Origin: Polydactylus sextarius
Lineage: Eukaryota; Chordata; Actinopteri; Polynemidae
Direction of reading: 5' to 3'
Assembly (NCBI GenBank): GCA_016801845.1
Contig: CM028927.1
Coordinates: 16,492,501-16,556,500, forward strand
DNA length: 64,000 bases
Part shown: positions 40,401 to 51,749 of the stretch, piece after piece
How the letters are laid out: each line of letters begins with the position of its first letter
Numbering within the stretch: the first letter of the stretch is position 1
Notes under the pieces: model-generated
What the model was told of the DNA's origin: nothing
What the model saw: only the letters and a program-made list of their open reading frames with translations
Database searches by the model: none
Program-made: the position numbers and the translations under genes

Positions 40401-43158
40401 TATCCTGAGAAGTGCATTTGAAAGGGACGTTTGGTGGCTAATTATTATCTGTGGCAGCGAATATTGAAAAGCTGTCTGAACGTCATCGGGGATCACAAAC
40501 AGAGACAGAAATATGGCCGGTTTACACTGGGTGACAGCGGAAGAAAATGAATTATCAATACCTAATGGATTTGACCTTTTGTTTCTATCAAAGAAGAGGA
40601 AGCAAAACATTAGATATAAACAGTTCACAGATCAGCTCTCACACACGACACACAGACGCATCATGGAGGAAAAAAAACAGCACCTTGAAGGGCTTGGAGA
40701 GGCAACCATGTGACACATTGACAGCCAAACCACCAACCTACTTGGCTGCACGTTAAATCTACGCACCATAGGGGAGGGAAATAGGCCTGCCGACAGGCCA
40801 GTTATTAGCCAGGGGAATGTGGGAGGGATTGCGGAAATTAACATGGATTACTCAACTATGACTGACAGTTTCTGAAGGGCTTTTTGTGACTTACCAAGTG
40901 ATTTGGGACTCGCCTTAATTCAGCGAGGGACGTTTTAATACCGTGGGCTGTCTTTGCTATCTTGGCACTGTTGCCTTGGTGAGGATGCCAATGGAGGGGG
41001 GGGGGGTCTTTTTCTGCAGCAGCACCCCCAGCAATAGCTCCCACACCCTCGGTGGCACAGGCCCTGTGTTCTGCAAATAGTCACGGGATGTGACGTTGGG
41101 CCAACACACGGGATTTAGCACTGTCTTTTGGTCTATATTGTGTCTTCAGTGCATGAGGGGAGGTGGTTGCCATACAGTGACCGCTGCGAACTCTGGTATT
41201 AACCTGATTACAGATCTGGATCTCTAACAGTGTGTTAAAAAAAAAAAAAGATATATGATTTTCATGTAGGAGTTAAACATTTCATATGAGAAAAACGCCA
41301 CACAAGTGCACCACATGTCTTTGTGAATATGGCTTCAACTGTAGGACGAAAATAACATTTTAATGTATATACTAGAATAGAATACTTTGAAACGGAAACA
41401 ATTCAAAGGATGGACTGAGATAGTTACTGCACTTTGAAAAGAAATTGTAAAAACAGATAAAGTTAGAGGGAGAAATGCCAAAGTGCTGTTAAAAAAAAAG
41501 AGAAGAAGCAGGAAAGCTTGTACATATTGCATGTTTCCGTTTGGTTCCATCTCCCAGGGCCACTGTGGCTACTTCCTGATGTGGTTTTCATTATTTATCC
41601 AGCATCTATTGGACAATATTGGAGCCAGCTCTGAGCTCTGCTGCCATATTGGCAGCAGGACAACGGCACAGGCAACAACAACGGAAGTGAAAAGGAAGAG
41701 GCTGCAGTGTTTCTGCACATTCAGTCTGGACTGAGTCTCTGTTTGCACAGTAAGACATTCATGAGAACGCTGGATTCAACAAAGTCTGGTGCTGTCATTT
41801 GGCGATGTTCAACACTACATGTATCTAGCCCTTCTGAAAGCACATGTTCACGTTTATTTAGCTGTTGTTCAATTGTTGACAATGAAATTAAGTTAAATCG
41901 CAAAGAGCAGCAATTCACCTGAGCAGAACAGCACATACAGTGTATTAGCTGTTATCAGTTTCCTTCCTGCCACTGCAGACACACAATATGGGACATACAT
42001 GAGATTACTCACCTGCCAAATCCAAACAATGGCTAATGTATCTCCGGTTCAAATTAAATTTACCATGGGGTGTCATCTCTAAGCTGTTTAATGCATTGTG
42101 GGACGAAGGGCTTTAATCAGCAAGGCTCAGTGGAGCCGGCGGATTAAATCACTTTTTATCTTTGCTTCCTTTGACTTTCCTAGCGCTCAGGGTTGCAGTG
42201 TAAATCATAATGCGTCCCTGCTGGGCTTGCTTCAGTGTGGGTCATTGCTGTAGTCACATTTCATAAATTCCATTTTAGTTTGTGTGTTGAGTAAATCCGC
42301 ATCCACTGAAAAACAAGGACGACTCTTAATTCTCACGACCGACTAGAAAGCAGATCGTTTCTCAGGAAAGAGGTTATTGTGTCTATATGATTGAAGTCCA
42401 TCTATCTATGTGTGTGTGTGTGTAAGTAGGTGTTGCTAATGTAGTTTTAGACAGCATACAATAATGTGCATGTGGGTGAAAGCACACACACCACCACATA
42501 CACACCTATACGTATGTTGGCATAGATGTACTTTATCCATGCATGTGCATGAGTTTCTGCAGGTGTATGCACACTCACATCCAACAACAGCGACAGGGAA
42601 AGCCGCTGCCGCATTGCACAGAATAGCTAAACAGCTGTAGTGCTCCATCAGGGCTATCGATCATGTCCCTCTCTCTGAATCACAATCAGACGTGGGCAGA
42701 GCAGAGCAGCTGAAGCAGGCCTCGGTGACTGACTTGTTGGACGACTGCTACACACCTCTCATATCAACCCAGCCTCACCAAACAAACCTGACCTGGGTAG
42801 CTGATTAGATGCATCTATATGCAAGCGCTGTAGTTCTTGTTTCTGTAGAACTTGCAGACAAGTATTTATTTCAAGTTACTGGCAATGACCACCTTTTTTA
42901 TACTGATTCTGTTATGTTGCTTACTCAGAAAACAAGTGTTTATTATTTTTAATAGACTTGCTATGTTCCTTATGTTACAGATATAAATGATGTCTGATCA
43001 TTAAAGACACTGATGTGACATCTGACATACCATGCATGCGTCTGAGAAACAGAAACTTAAATCAGTAGTGACGGAAACCACACATTTTTATCTGTGAAAA
43101 ACATGTAACCACTAGAATATTAGACATTATTTCACTTAAAAGTCAACGGCAAGAATAA

Positions 43159-43335
43159 GGAAGCTGTTAGAGTATCATTAGCTGCCATCTGCTATCATCT
43201 CACCACATTGTATATCAGCTCAACATCTCATGTAATCACAAGGAAGTTGGATGTTATTACATTAAAATTTAAACAGGAAGTGTATGGAAGCTGTCTATGG
43301 CGCCATTAGCTGCCATCTGTTAGCATCTCCACAAT
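43159..43335. repeat. Diverged direct repeat, ~49-bp unit, 127 bp apart
   Basis: Copy one (43159-43207) and copy two (43286-43335) both start GGAAGCTGT and share CATTAGCTGCCATCTG, then T-A-x-C-A-T-C-T-C and CCACA. They differ at several positions between these blocks. The copies lie just before the inverted duplication at 43620, so this part of the intron has been rearranged more than once. No known family was recognised. Confidence 0.7.
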
Positions 43336-43619
43336 CTTCTGCCCTGCATGTTTCTCCTATCTGTGTCCTTGCCTTATCTGTAAACCCACTGTCAACTTCC
43401 TTCCAATATGGCTTCCTTTATATATAGCTTCCTTTTTTTGTATTTTCCCATGGTCAGTTGAATTTAACAGATGACCTGGTAGCTGACTTCTACATATCTA
43501 CTTCCAGGTATGAGATGGTGAAGTTATAACTCAATATCCTCTTTGTATTGATATTGGATACATGTGAGTAGAGGAGGACAACTATAACAGAATCAACCCC
43601 TTCTTGCACGCATGCATGC

Positions 43620-43661
43620 GGGATCCTTGTTTCCCCCATTTAGCATTTAAAACATTGCCTC

Positions 43662-43719
<58 letters not shown>

Positions 43720-43845
43720 CTTGACAGAGTGTGATTGAGTGGCTAAGCTGAAAATGCACAGGCTTGTCAGATATTGGCATGAGAGGATTGGTACAGTCAG
43801 AAGAGGGTGTGCATGTATGCATGTTGAAAGTGTCATATGTGTGTA

Positions 43846-43917
<72 letters not shown>

Positions 43918-43959
43918 GAGGCAATGTTTTAAATGCTAAATGGGGGAAACAAGGATCCC
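43620..43959. repeat. Inverted duplication enclosing CA and TG arrays
   Basis: The left arm (43620-43717) begins GGGATCCTTGTTTCCCCC, continues ATTTAGCATTTAAAACATTG and CCTCCTA, and runs into (CA)n. The right arm (43851-43959) is (TG)n followed by the exact reverse complement of the unique part, ending at GGATCCC. The roughly 44-bp unique portion is perfectly inverted, and the flanking bases differ outside it. The two arms with their CA/TG runs could fold into a stem of about 98 bp with a loop of about 133 nt. Confidence 0.9.
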
Positions 43960-46346
43960 ATTAGCATTATATGGGTGTTGACACTCCATTCAGGTCAAAG
44001 TTACTGGTGCATGACTATATTTGTGCTTATGTGGTTTGTGTGTGTGTATGTGTCAAGTTTCACACAGTGTAGTAGTCATGGCTGTCACACAAGCTTACCA
44101 GGCACATTGGTGCATGTGCACACACAGTTACACACGTGCACGCACGTGCACACACACAATACCACAGTGCTGTGTGTGGCAGGGCCCCCCCGGGGGGTGC
44201 CGCTGAGCTGTCAAAGATGGATGGATGAAGAAGCTGCCCTGCATAGCAAGGGGCTCTGGGGAAATACCACCAACTGACACACACATGCACACACGCACGC
44301 ACACACACTGACACACACACAAACTGACAAAGACTGTAAGTGTGTGTGTGTGTGTGTCACAAAGTACAGTAAATGCATATATTTGACTATGCACGCTTTA
44401 ATTAGAACATGGAAACAGATACAAATGTAATGAGAACACATATGTGCAAATAAACAAACACACACATATGCACATGTGCATGCACACACAGACACACACA
44501 CCTATAAGCGGCTAGTCACTGCCTCTGTGAGAAAGAGAAACAGCCCTGGGGTCCTCTGCCGAGGAACATCTGAGTTTGATAACAGGGGAATGTCCAGAGA
44601 TCTCCATTTAGCAGACAGTGAGTCAACATGGACAGTGTCAGAAAGCAAAAAAAAAAAAAAAACCTCTTCAATCCCACATCCTCCTCTGAATTGAAAATTA
44701 TGGGCAAAGTATCAAAGGAATAACCAAGTGAGCTTTTATCTATTTGTATTCATGACTAGGAATGATATTTAATAGACAGGCTTTGAAAGTGTGAAGCATA
44801 CCAATATAAAACAGACTTAAATGATAACTCCTTCATATAAGGTTGTTGCCTTATAAGTTCTGTGCACCAAGTTAATTTCTGGTCTCTAGAAGGGAGAAAC
44901 ATGAGAAATGTGACCACAGTGTTCATGTGCAAAATAAGATTTTGATCAACACTTCTGGTGAGTTCTTTTTTTTGGATTTACTTGAAAATAAAGTGGCTCA
45001 GACTGTTGGTTTGTTTACAACTCGTCTGATCATCTGAATCAATCGGCTTGTGTTTCTTACTCTGTCAGAATTTATTGTATCATTTAACCACGTTTCCAGA
45101 TCTCAACAATTACTTTGGTGGGTACATTGTTGTCATAACTGATAACTCATAACAAAAAAAATGATCCAAGTTGCCATAAATTATTTCGCTTTTTAACTGA
45201 TTATGACTGTGGTTTGCGTGACCTCAAGACAAGGAACCATAATAGCTTTTGGCAATGCAGGTCATGTGAGTATATTCAGACATACAGTGAGATTTCATGG
45301 GCCCTTCAGGAGGGACCATAGTAGCACCAGACCAGAGCAGACCTTGTAAACTTAACCATTCTTAATTCCACAGAAGGATTTCCTCGATCAGGACTGTAAA
45401 TCTCAATGCTTGGCACAAGCCTGAACAATCCATTAACAATAATAAAGCCTGAGCGGCTGGGAGATAGACCCTTAAAGGGGAAGGTCAGCCTGATATTACA
45501 GCTTTAAAGGTTTCCTATTACAGCTCAACTTCAATATAACCACTCACCTTGCCTTTAATGGCCACTGGCTATGCAGTGGCTGAGCATATATGGAGATTCT
45601 AAATCCAGTCTCTTTTAGAAATTACTGAATAGAGGAGAGCGATTTATGGTTTCGGTTCTGTTGAGGTGCGAGTATTGTTAATAAAATTGCCACAGGGTTG
45701 ATGGAGATCTCCTCTCTATGGCCCTGTCTGGCCTGCATGTCCTGCTGGGACGCGCGGGAGACTCTGAGCGCCGCAGCACCTGGCTGCAAAAAGTGCCCAT
45801 GCAGCATTTTCCCTTCAACCTGGCCTTTTCCTCTGACTTCTTTCTGACTGTCTTTCATTTCTTTACTCTCCTACAACCTCACTTTTCTTTTTTTTTTTTT
45901 GCTACCACCTCTTGCCCTTGCTCCCTCAGCGGCTTGCTCTGTTTTCAACATTTCCATCTCTTTGTCTCCTTGTTTTTCAAACTTTTGGGACAAGGGGGTG
46001 CCACTTTCGAATAAAAGACAAATTTCAGTGCTGGCACACAATGCGCTGCTATCTTGTCTCTACATCTGTCTCCATTTTATGACAGTCTTTCTTTCACCTT
46101 CTTTTCTCTTGTCTATTCTCTCCTTGGCCGGCTTGTTCCACTGTCTAGGGCGAGTGCAGAGAAGGGAGAGAGAGAGAGAAAGACAGGAAGGAGAGAGGAC
46201 ACAGCAACAGAGAGCATGAGAGGAAAGAGGGGAGAGTGCAAGCTCTTAAGTAGATTGCAAAGAACAGCACAGAGGCATGAGTGTGAATATTAAGCGGGTT
46301 TTCTTCTGCCCGAGAAGTTTAAGCCTACAGCAGCAGCACCACCAGG

Positions 46347-46353
46347 GAGAGAG

Positions 46354-46393
<40 letters not shown>
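46347..46393. repeat. (GA)n microsatellite
   Basis: A GA-rich run with a few AAAG interruptions ends about 235 bp 3' of the 46629 splice donor of rbms3 (within the intron). Confidence 0.9.
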
Positions 46394-46395
<2 letters not shown>

Positions 46396-46628
46396 TGACT
46401 GGAGGAGCCCTATAGAAGCGTCAGCTATACAGCCATAGCTACGACAGCTAGCTTCAGGTGTCAGAAACAACGGTGTACACAATCTATCAAGCTGTCCGGC
46501 AGTTCTGAGATGAGAAATTACCATAACTGAATTAGAAAGGAGGTTTCTCATTGCAAAGGTGATGATTTTCTATGTAAGAAAAGGAAAGGGGTGCGAGAGT
46601 AATGTAAAGCAAAAGAGAGGAGACTCAC

Positions 46629-46708
46629 CTGGAATTCCTGGCGGGGTTTTCAGGTATTTTCCATTGAAATGCTGTATCACTACTTCACATTTCTCTGTGG
46701 ACTCCATT
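46629..46708 (-). CDS. rbms3: rbms3 exon: RRM2, region after RNP1
   Basis: This 80-nt exon starts with the A that completes Arg (AG|A), reads 26 codons from MESTEKCEVVIQHFNGKYL to TPPGIP, and ends with the G that begins the next Ala codon. The acceptor is tttttattgcag|AATGG and the donor is CCAG|gtgagt, both strong. The segment forms RRM2's second helix (STEKCEVVIQHFNG) and the loop before the last strand. The wording VVIQHFNGKYL with PPGIP is the RBMS3 form; the RBMS1 equivalent that I recall reads AVIGHFNGKFI with PPGVS, which is a main reason for calling rbms3. Residues 1-2 (Met-Glu) are internal and not a translation start. The intron on its 5' side is 4.6 kb and the one on its 3' side is 22.5 kb. 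Confidence 0.96.
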
Positions 46709-47732
46709 CTGCAATAAAAAGCGATACATGCAGTTGAATTTAAAAACCTCCGTGGCAGAGCTTGAAACCCACTGTTATATAGATGTAGACATAGAAAAAA
46801 ATTCATTTAACTTCTATGTTGAATTATTAGGCTTGTGTTAAATACATTGACCTGCTTTAAGGTATGAATGAAAGACTCTTCTTGCAGTTGCTTTCAAACA
46901 AGTAATGAAATAGATGCAGAAGAAAGAAAAAAACAGAAACGGAGATATAAGAAGATATAAGAAGATATGGAAAAAGTAGAAGCGACTAGTTTCCAGAGAG
47001 ACAAAGAGTAGGGGAGGGAAGTCAACCGAGTCCAGCTGCTGGATCAAACGCTGCGTATAGACCAGGCAGCTGACCAGGGGGTGGTCTCTGATCTCTCACA
47101 TCATAAGTTCACAGACACCAACGTACATAGGCACATCACACCAAAACATGCACAAAAGTATCAAACACATTTAAAATGAACAAATGTGCTGTACATTGGT
47201 ATGTGCCCTCGCTGCTTTCATCTATGTTGTGAAGAGAAACGAGAGGAGAAAGATTCTCCTAGCTCAATTATTCACATTTTACATTTTAAACTTCTAACAC
47301 ACACACTCTTATTCTAATAAAAGAACAGAATCAGAATTTTGGAATATAATTATTTTCACGAGATGTAATGAATACTAATTAAAACTGAATCAGTAACCAG
47401 TAGTTTTTTGCTTTAACGTGTTTTTATTCCTAATGAAATTGGGAAAAAAAACTGACTGTATTTTGATGTGTAATTTTTTCAGGGTCATTTGGATCATTCA
47501 TTGTGCTGCATGCATCAGTTCAAAACCAGCTTGTTTCACCTTACAGTAATATATAAAAAACACCTACCCTTCATATTATTTGCACCCAGTATGTGTATGT
47601 AACCAGATTCTTTAACATACAAATAACTCATATTAAAATGAGACAGTTTTTAAATGCAGGCTTGAGTGATTCCCACGCCTTTATGGTAATATGCTCTTGG
47701 AATGTTCAGAATTCATTGCTTTCCAGATTTTT

Positions 47733-48230
47733 CTGCTTCGTTCGCTCTCACCTCCTTGAATACTCATATCATCCTGCCAGCCTCTCACTTCTCTGTCCTC
47801 TGTCTCTCATCCTTCTCCTATCTCCACTTTCATCCTTCTTTTTTTTTTTAACCATAGCTTCTTTATCGCTCTCTCCTTCCCATCCATCTTACTCCGGGAC
47901 CCGTCTGCACCTCTTCTTTTTGACGTCTCTTTCATTCCTCCCCGTCTTTCAACCTTGGTTATTTCCTCCATCTTTCACCGTTACCCTCACTGCCTCCCGC
48001 CCCATCTCTCTCACTTTCCGTGCCCTCCTTTCCTTCCCTCTTTGTCCATCCTTTTCTTTCTCCGTTGTGCCCTGTCCATATAAACATCTCTTGCTCTCCT
48101 CCCCTCCCTTCTTCTCTGTTTTAGAATATGAGATCTTTCACACTTCCCGTCATCATCCATCTCTCGCTGACCTTGTATCCACCCCCTCTTTGCCCACCTC
48201 TCTTTCTTTTCCCCTCTGTCCCACCCTGTT
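47733..48230. repeat. Long polypyrimidine-biased tract (+ strand)
   Basis: About 500 bp are dominated by C and T on the plus strand (polypurine in the rbms3 transcript), with only scattered purines. It creates the longest open frame in the window (47593-48249, 218 codons), whose product is almost only Ser, Leu, Pro and Phe and resembles no protein family. Confidence 0.8.
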
Positions 48231-48956
48231 ACATGGACAGCTGATATAAACCAGCCAATGTGACTCAGCACATGACTAATCATGACATCTGGCTGTAAAC
48301 CCATCACTAGCAATCAGCGACAAGACATTTTATCTGAAAAAACCTCTATCATTGGGCTGATTCAGAGTATGAACACGCTGTCTAAAGGCTGGGTATTTTT
48401 AAATTAGAGGGAAGGAACCAAATTCTCAAATATCAAACATTTGAAGACAAGCAGGTGTGCATGAACCATGCCTAAATAAAACTCTAAACTAAAACTAAAA
48501 TTGGCAAAATATGATTTAAAGAAGTCGCTGTTTGAACAAAGAGATCACAAGAAAGTGAAAAGGGACAATTACAAGGAGCTTTCGATGGCAGCTTTCACTT
48601 CCCGACAGCGTTTAATACTCCAAAAACTAAAAAAAGCTTCAGCTTCACGTTATGTAAAACTATTGTTCACAGTTTGAAACAAAAGAAGTGGAGACAGATG
48701 TCAGTTTCTTTACAGACATCCCAAATTTCCCAAACAGAAATGTTTTTACTTCAATAACTAGCTGTTTTAGTCCACATGCGTACATGATTAAGTAGATCAT
48801 AACTTAAATCAAGATCATGAGATCTTATCAAGAAATAAGATCATAACTAAAGAATAGCAATGAGTATAAGGCACAATGTGAGTTTGTTTGCATATAATCT
48901 TTATGCATTTATGCATGCACACATTCATAATATGCTCTTAATCCATGTTCTCATAC

Positions 48957-48960
<4 letters not shown>

Positions 48961-49016
<56 letters not shown>
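48961..49016. repeat. (CA)n microsatellite
   Basis: Twenty-eight perfect CA units lie in the intron that interrupts RNP1. Confidence 0.95.
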
Positions 49017-49019
<3 letters not shown>

Positions 49020-49098
49020 ATGTAAACATGGCAGAATCCAGTCCATGATGATTTCACTAAAAGAGGCAGCTCAGTGACAGAGAGTCTGCATGAACCAC

Positions 49099-49131
49099 AG
49101 AAAACCTTTTTCTAAAGGAAAAAGGTTTTCT
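49099..49131. repeat. Perfect 14-bp hairpin
   Basis: AGAAAACCTTTTTC at 49099-49112 is followed by a 5-nt loop and its exact reverse complement at 49118-49131. It is bordered by a CT-rich run. It lacks a U-tract or other marks of a terminator, and a function is not evident. Confidence 0.7.
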
Positions 49132-50753
49132 CTCTCTTGCACTCAAGCCTAACCCTCCTGTACATAGTGTGCAGACCAGTAATGATTTGTGAGTGGTTTA
49201 ACATTGCATTATCCAAACAAAAGATGTGTTTAATTTTCTTTTAGGAATGGTTTTTGCTGCCCAACTTAAAAATGGCTGAATATATCAGCATTATCCAGAG
49301 GGAAACTGCTATTTCCAACTGCTCTTTAACCTCCTGTCCACTGGCTTTTCACTGTTTGAGTCCTCCTCAATTGCTCCTCTCCTCCATTCCTTCCAGCAGG
49401 TATGTAGACAGAAGACAACAAGTAAATAATGCAGACACACTGTTAAGCAACTGTCTGTAGATAAGTCAGACTTTTGAGGTGGCTGGGCAGGGATTGAGCC
49501 AACCAGGTAAGCAGTAAGGCATTGTGGCTTTTCTCTATGTTCTCTGTGTGCTGCTGGTTAATGGCATCAGGTGCTGCTGTCTGCAATGATTAGTGCTGGG
49601 GCTGGAGTAATGGGCTCTGATATCAGTAATGGATCGGCCCACAAACACTTAGCTCAGTTTACTCTCTCTAATGCCCCTCATGGCCCCACCCTCAGCAGCT
49701 GTCTGTCTGTCTGTTGACACAGCTAACAGGAGCTCTACAATTTATAAAACACATTGATTCTTTTTTCTTTCTTGTCTGGCTTCTTTATCTGACCTTTCCT
49801 ATCAATTACCACCATTCCCTTTTATTTCTTAATCTATATATAAACAATATCACCTTCCGTACTGCTTTCATTTTTTTTTCAATTTTCTCCTTATCTAACG
49901 TCTTCTCCCACTCTCACTCATTTCACTTTCTATTCCTTTCTCCATCAGATACTGCCTTCTCCTTCACATCACCTTCATGTTCCCTTTTTAATAACCTCTA
50001 TGATTAGTTCTTTTTACCTGGCTATTGTTTCACACCTCTGTCCTTCTCTCTCCTGCCGTCTCATTCTCTCTTTCCATCATGTCTCTTCCTCCTCCCACCG
50101 AGGGCTGCTTGAACAGGTGGCCTGTGGCAGGTTGTTGCTGTGCTCTGCTTGTTGGTCTGCAGGAGGCTGCCTACCTGTCTGTGTGTGTACGTGTAACAGT
50201 CTGCTTTGCCGAACGCGTGTGTTTGTATATGTGCACACGTGCGCGCATGCGTGCTTATGCTTGAGCGCTTAGGTGTGTGTAGGGGCCTATCATTGCATAT
50301 GCTCATGTTTGTGCATAAGTGGCTGTTTATGTGTGTGTGTTTGTACTTGTCTGTCCTGCTGTAACCCTCAGTAATAGAGCAGGGAATAGGAGAGGAGTTC
50401 AGCCAGAGCAGGTGATTAAGAAAAATCCCTGCAAGATGGCAGTTCTGTGGCCGTCAGTGGCCTCCTCTGGGTAAACAAGGGAGAAATGTGTGGAGAGGAA
50501 TGAGAGCCTGGTGGCTGCTGCCGAGGACAAGGACAGAGCGGTTTATGACTTTGGGGGATTAACAAGCAGAAGTGGAAACTTTTCTAAGTAGAAAAAGAAA
50601 TAAACTGTTCAGTGATAGGCCTGGTGGTGGAAACAGAGCAGCCCTGGCTATATTGTGTGGACAAGAGGGTAATTGCTAGTGTCCATGAGTGTGTGTGAAT
50701 GCACAAGCACAAGCAGCCATTAATAGGCGTGTATACTCATACATGCAGACGCA

Positions 50754-50755
<2 letters not shown>

Positions 50756-50784
<29 letters not shown>
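50756..50784. repeat. (CA)n microsatellite
   Basis: About 14 CA units lie here, with a short (GTGA)n stretch 135 bp further at 50919-50941. Confidence 0.9.
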
Positions 50785-50788
<4 letters not shown>

Positions 50789-51282
50789 ACACACAGACAT
50801 AAATATAGACAAACTCATCCGCGGGCAGACACACTGTCAAACAGGCTCAGAAAAGAAACAAATCACCTTTAGAAGTTTCCGCTGCCTGGAGGCGGGGTTC
50901 ATCAGACACGAGTCTTTATGGAGTGAGTGAGTGAGTGAGTGTGTGTGAGAACACTGAGTGTGCAAGAGTGTGTGTGCCTATATGTATGCATGTAAATGCA
51001 CACTGTGTCATTCCATTAGTGCATTTTTAAGTGTGTGTGTGTGTGCACATTATATAGGTCAAATTCATATGTGGGAATTGAACTATTTCAGCCTACACCA
51101 AGTAAAAGACCATGCAGTAAGTACCTAGCACAACTCAAGTGAGTGTGTGGGCATGTGCTCTATGCATCCATCACTTGAAGAGTTAATTATTGCATTCATA
51201 CAGGCAGCAGGGTGATATATTGAGAAAAGAGACTGCCTTTAAAGTGCAACCATGTCACATTAGTATCATTATAAATGTGTAC

Positions 51283-51440
51283 CTGGCAAAACCCACGCCT
51301 CTGCTGACCCCGTTGGCATCCCTCAGTATCCTCGTGGAGATGACGTGACCCAGGGGTTTCAGCATATTCTCCAGCTCCTGCTCATCCATAGAAACTGGCA
51401 GGTTGGAGATGTACAGGTTGGTGGGGTCTTGCTCTTGTTG
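51283..51440 (-). CDS. rbms3: rbms3 exon: first two thirds of RRM2
   Basis: This 158-nt internal exon reads 52 codons plus two bases. It starts QQEQDPTNLYISNLP and ends DANGVSRGVGFA. RBMS proteins are RNA/ssDNA-binding proteins with two RRM domains; RBMS3 is a mainly cytoplasmic protein that binds A/U-rich RNA and stabilises target mRNAs such as Prx1 (family knowledge). The exon shows RRM2's RNP2 motif (LYISNLP, exon residues 9-15), the helix-1 segment SMDEQELENMLKPLG, and most of RNP1 (RGVGFA, then R and M across the splice). The acceptor is ttgcag|CAACAA after a pyrimidine-rich stretch, and the donor is GCCAG|gtacac, splitting an Arg codon that the next exon completes. The sequence matches RBMS3 as I remember it except at a few positions, including Val for Ile before SMDEQ and Leu for Phe in KPLG. 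RBMS1 and RBMS2 are close in this segment, so the paralogue call rests on the later exons. The preceding exon was not found in the window. Confidence 0.96.
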
Positions 51441-51696
51441 CTGCAAGGCCAGGAATGTGAAGAGAAAGGGCAGAGAGGGAGAAAGGAGAAGGGGGGAAAA
51501 ATGAAATAGTGTATCATCAATCAAAAGGCATTGTGAAATATGTATTAGCTCTGTGTCGTGAGCCATCACGTAACACATGGCAACGCTGTCGACCGCGCAA
51601 CCAAACTCTGGCTGAACTTGCATGACGTTTGGCCTCACTGACACGCACACATTCATCTGCTCACATGCAATATGAATATGTCAATAGTTCACTGTG

Positions 51697-51699
<3 letters not shown>

Positions 51700-51748
<49 letters not shown>
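51700..51748. repeat. (TG)n microsatellite
   Basis: About 24 TG units lie 260 bp upstream (in gene orientation) of the RRM2 exon. CA-repeat RNA on the minus strand can bind hnRNP L and affect nearby splicing (family knowledge; effect here not shown). Confidence 0.95.

Positions 51749-51749
<1 letters not shown>

Larger units (their letters stand above)
24150..46628 (-). other. rbms3: rbms3 intron, 22.5 kb, the longest in the window
   Basis: This intron runs from gtgagt at 46628 to ctctgcag at 24150. It contains a decayed LINE 3' end (32391-32655), a common interspersed repeat core (about 32204-32265), a GATA array, long polyT/polyA runs, an inverted duplication around CA/TG repeats (43620-43959) and purine- or pyrimidine-rich blocks. 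Some less repetitive, exon-like GC blocks (25500-25700, 31480-31700, 35330-35690) could be regulatory. No nested gene was supported. Confidence 0.85.
46709..51282 (-). other. rbms3: rbms3 intron, 4.6 kb, interrupting RNP1
   Basis: This intron runs from gtacac at 51282 to attgcag at 46709 and splits the RNP1 motif of RRM2. It holds a roughly 500-bp pyrimidine-rich tract (47733-48230), a second at about 49750-50100, a 56-bp CA run and a perfect 14-bp hairpin at 49099-49131. The 218-codon open frame at 47593-48249 (+) comes from the pyrimidine tract. Confidence 0.85.

Noticed and set aside
45718..45860. GC-rich block with open frames on both strands, looking exon-like
   Set aside because: No borders fit rbms3 phases and no protein family resemblance was seen in either direction.
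47593..48249. 218-codon plus-strand open frame, the longest in the window
   Set aside because: It lies on a 500-bp polypyrimidine tract. The product is nearly all Ser/Leu/Pro/Phe with no domain, no splice context and no codon structure.
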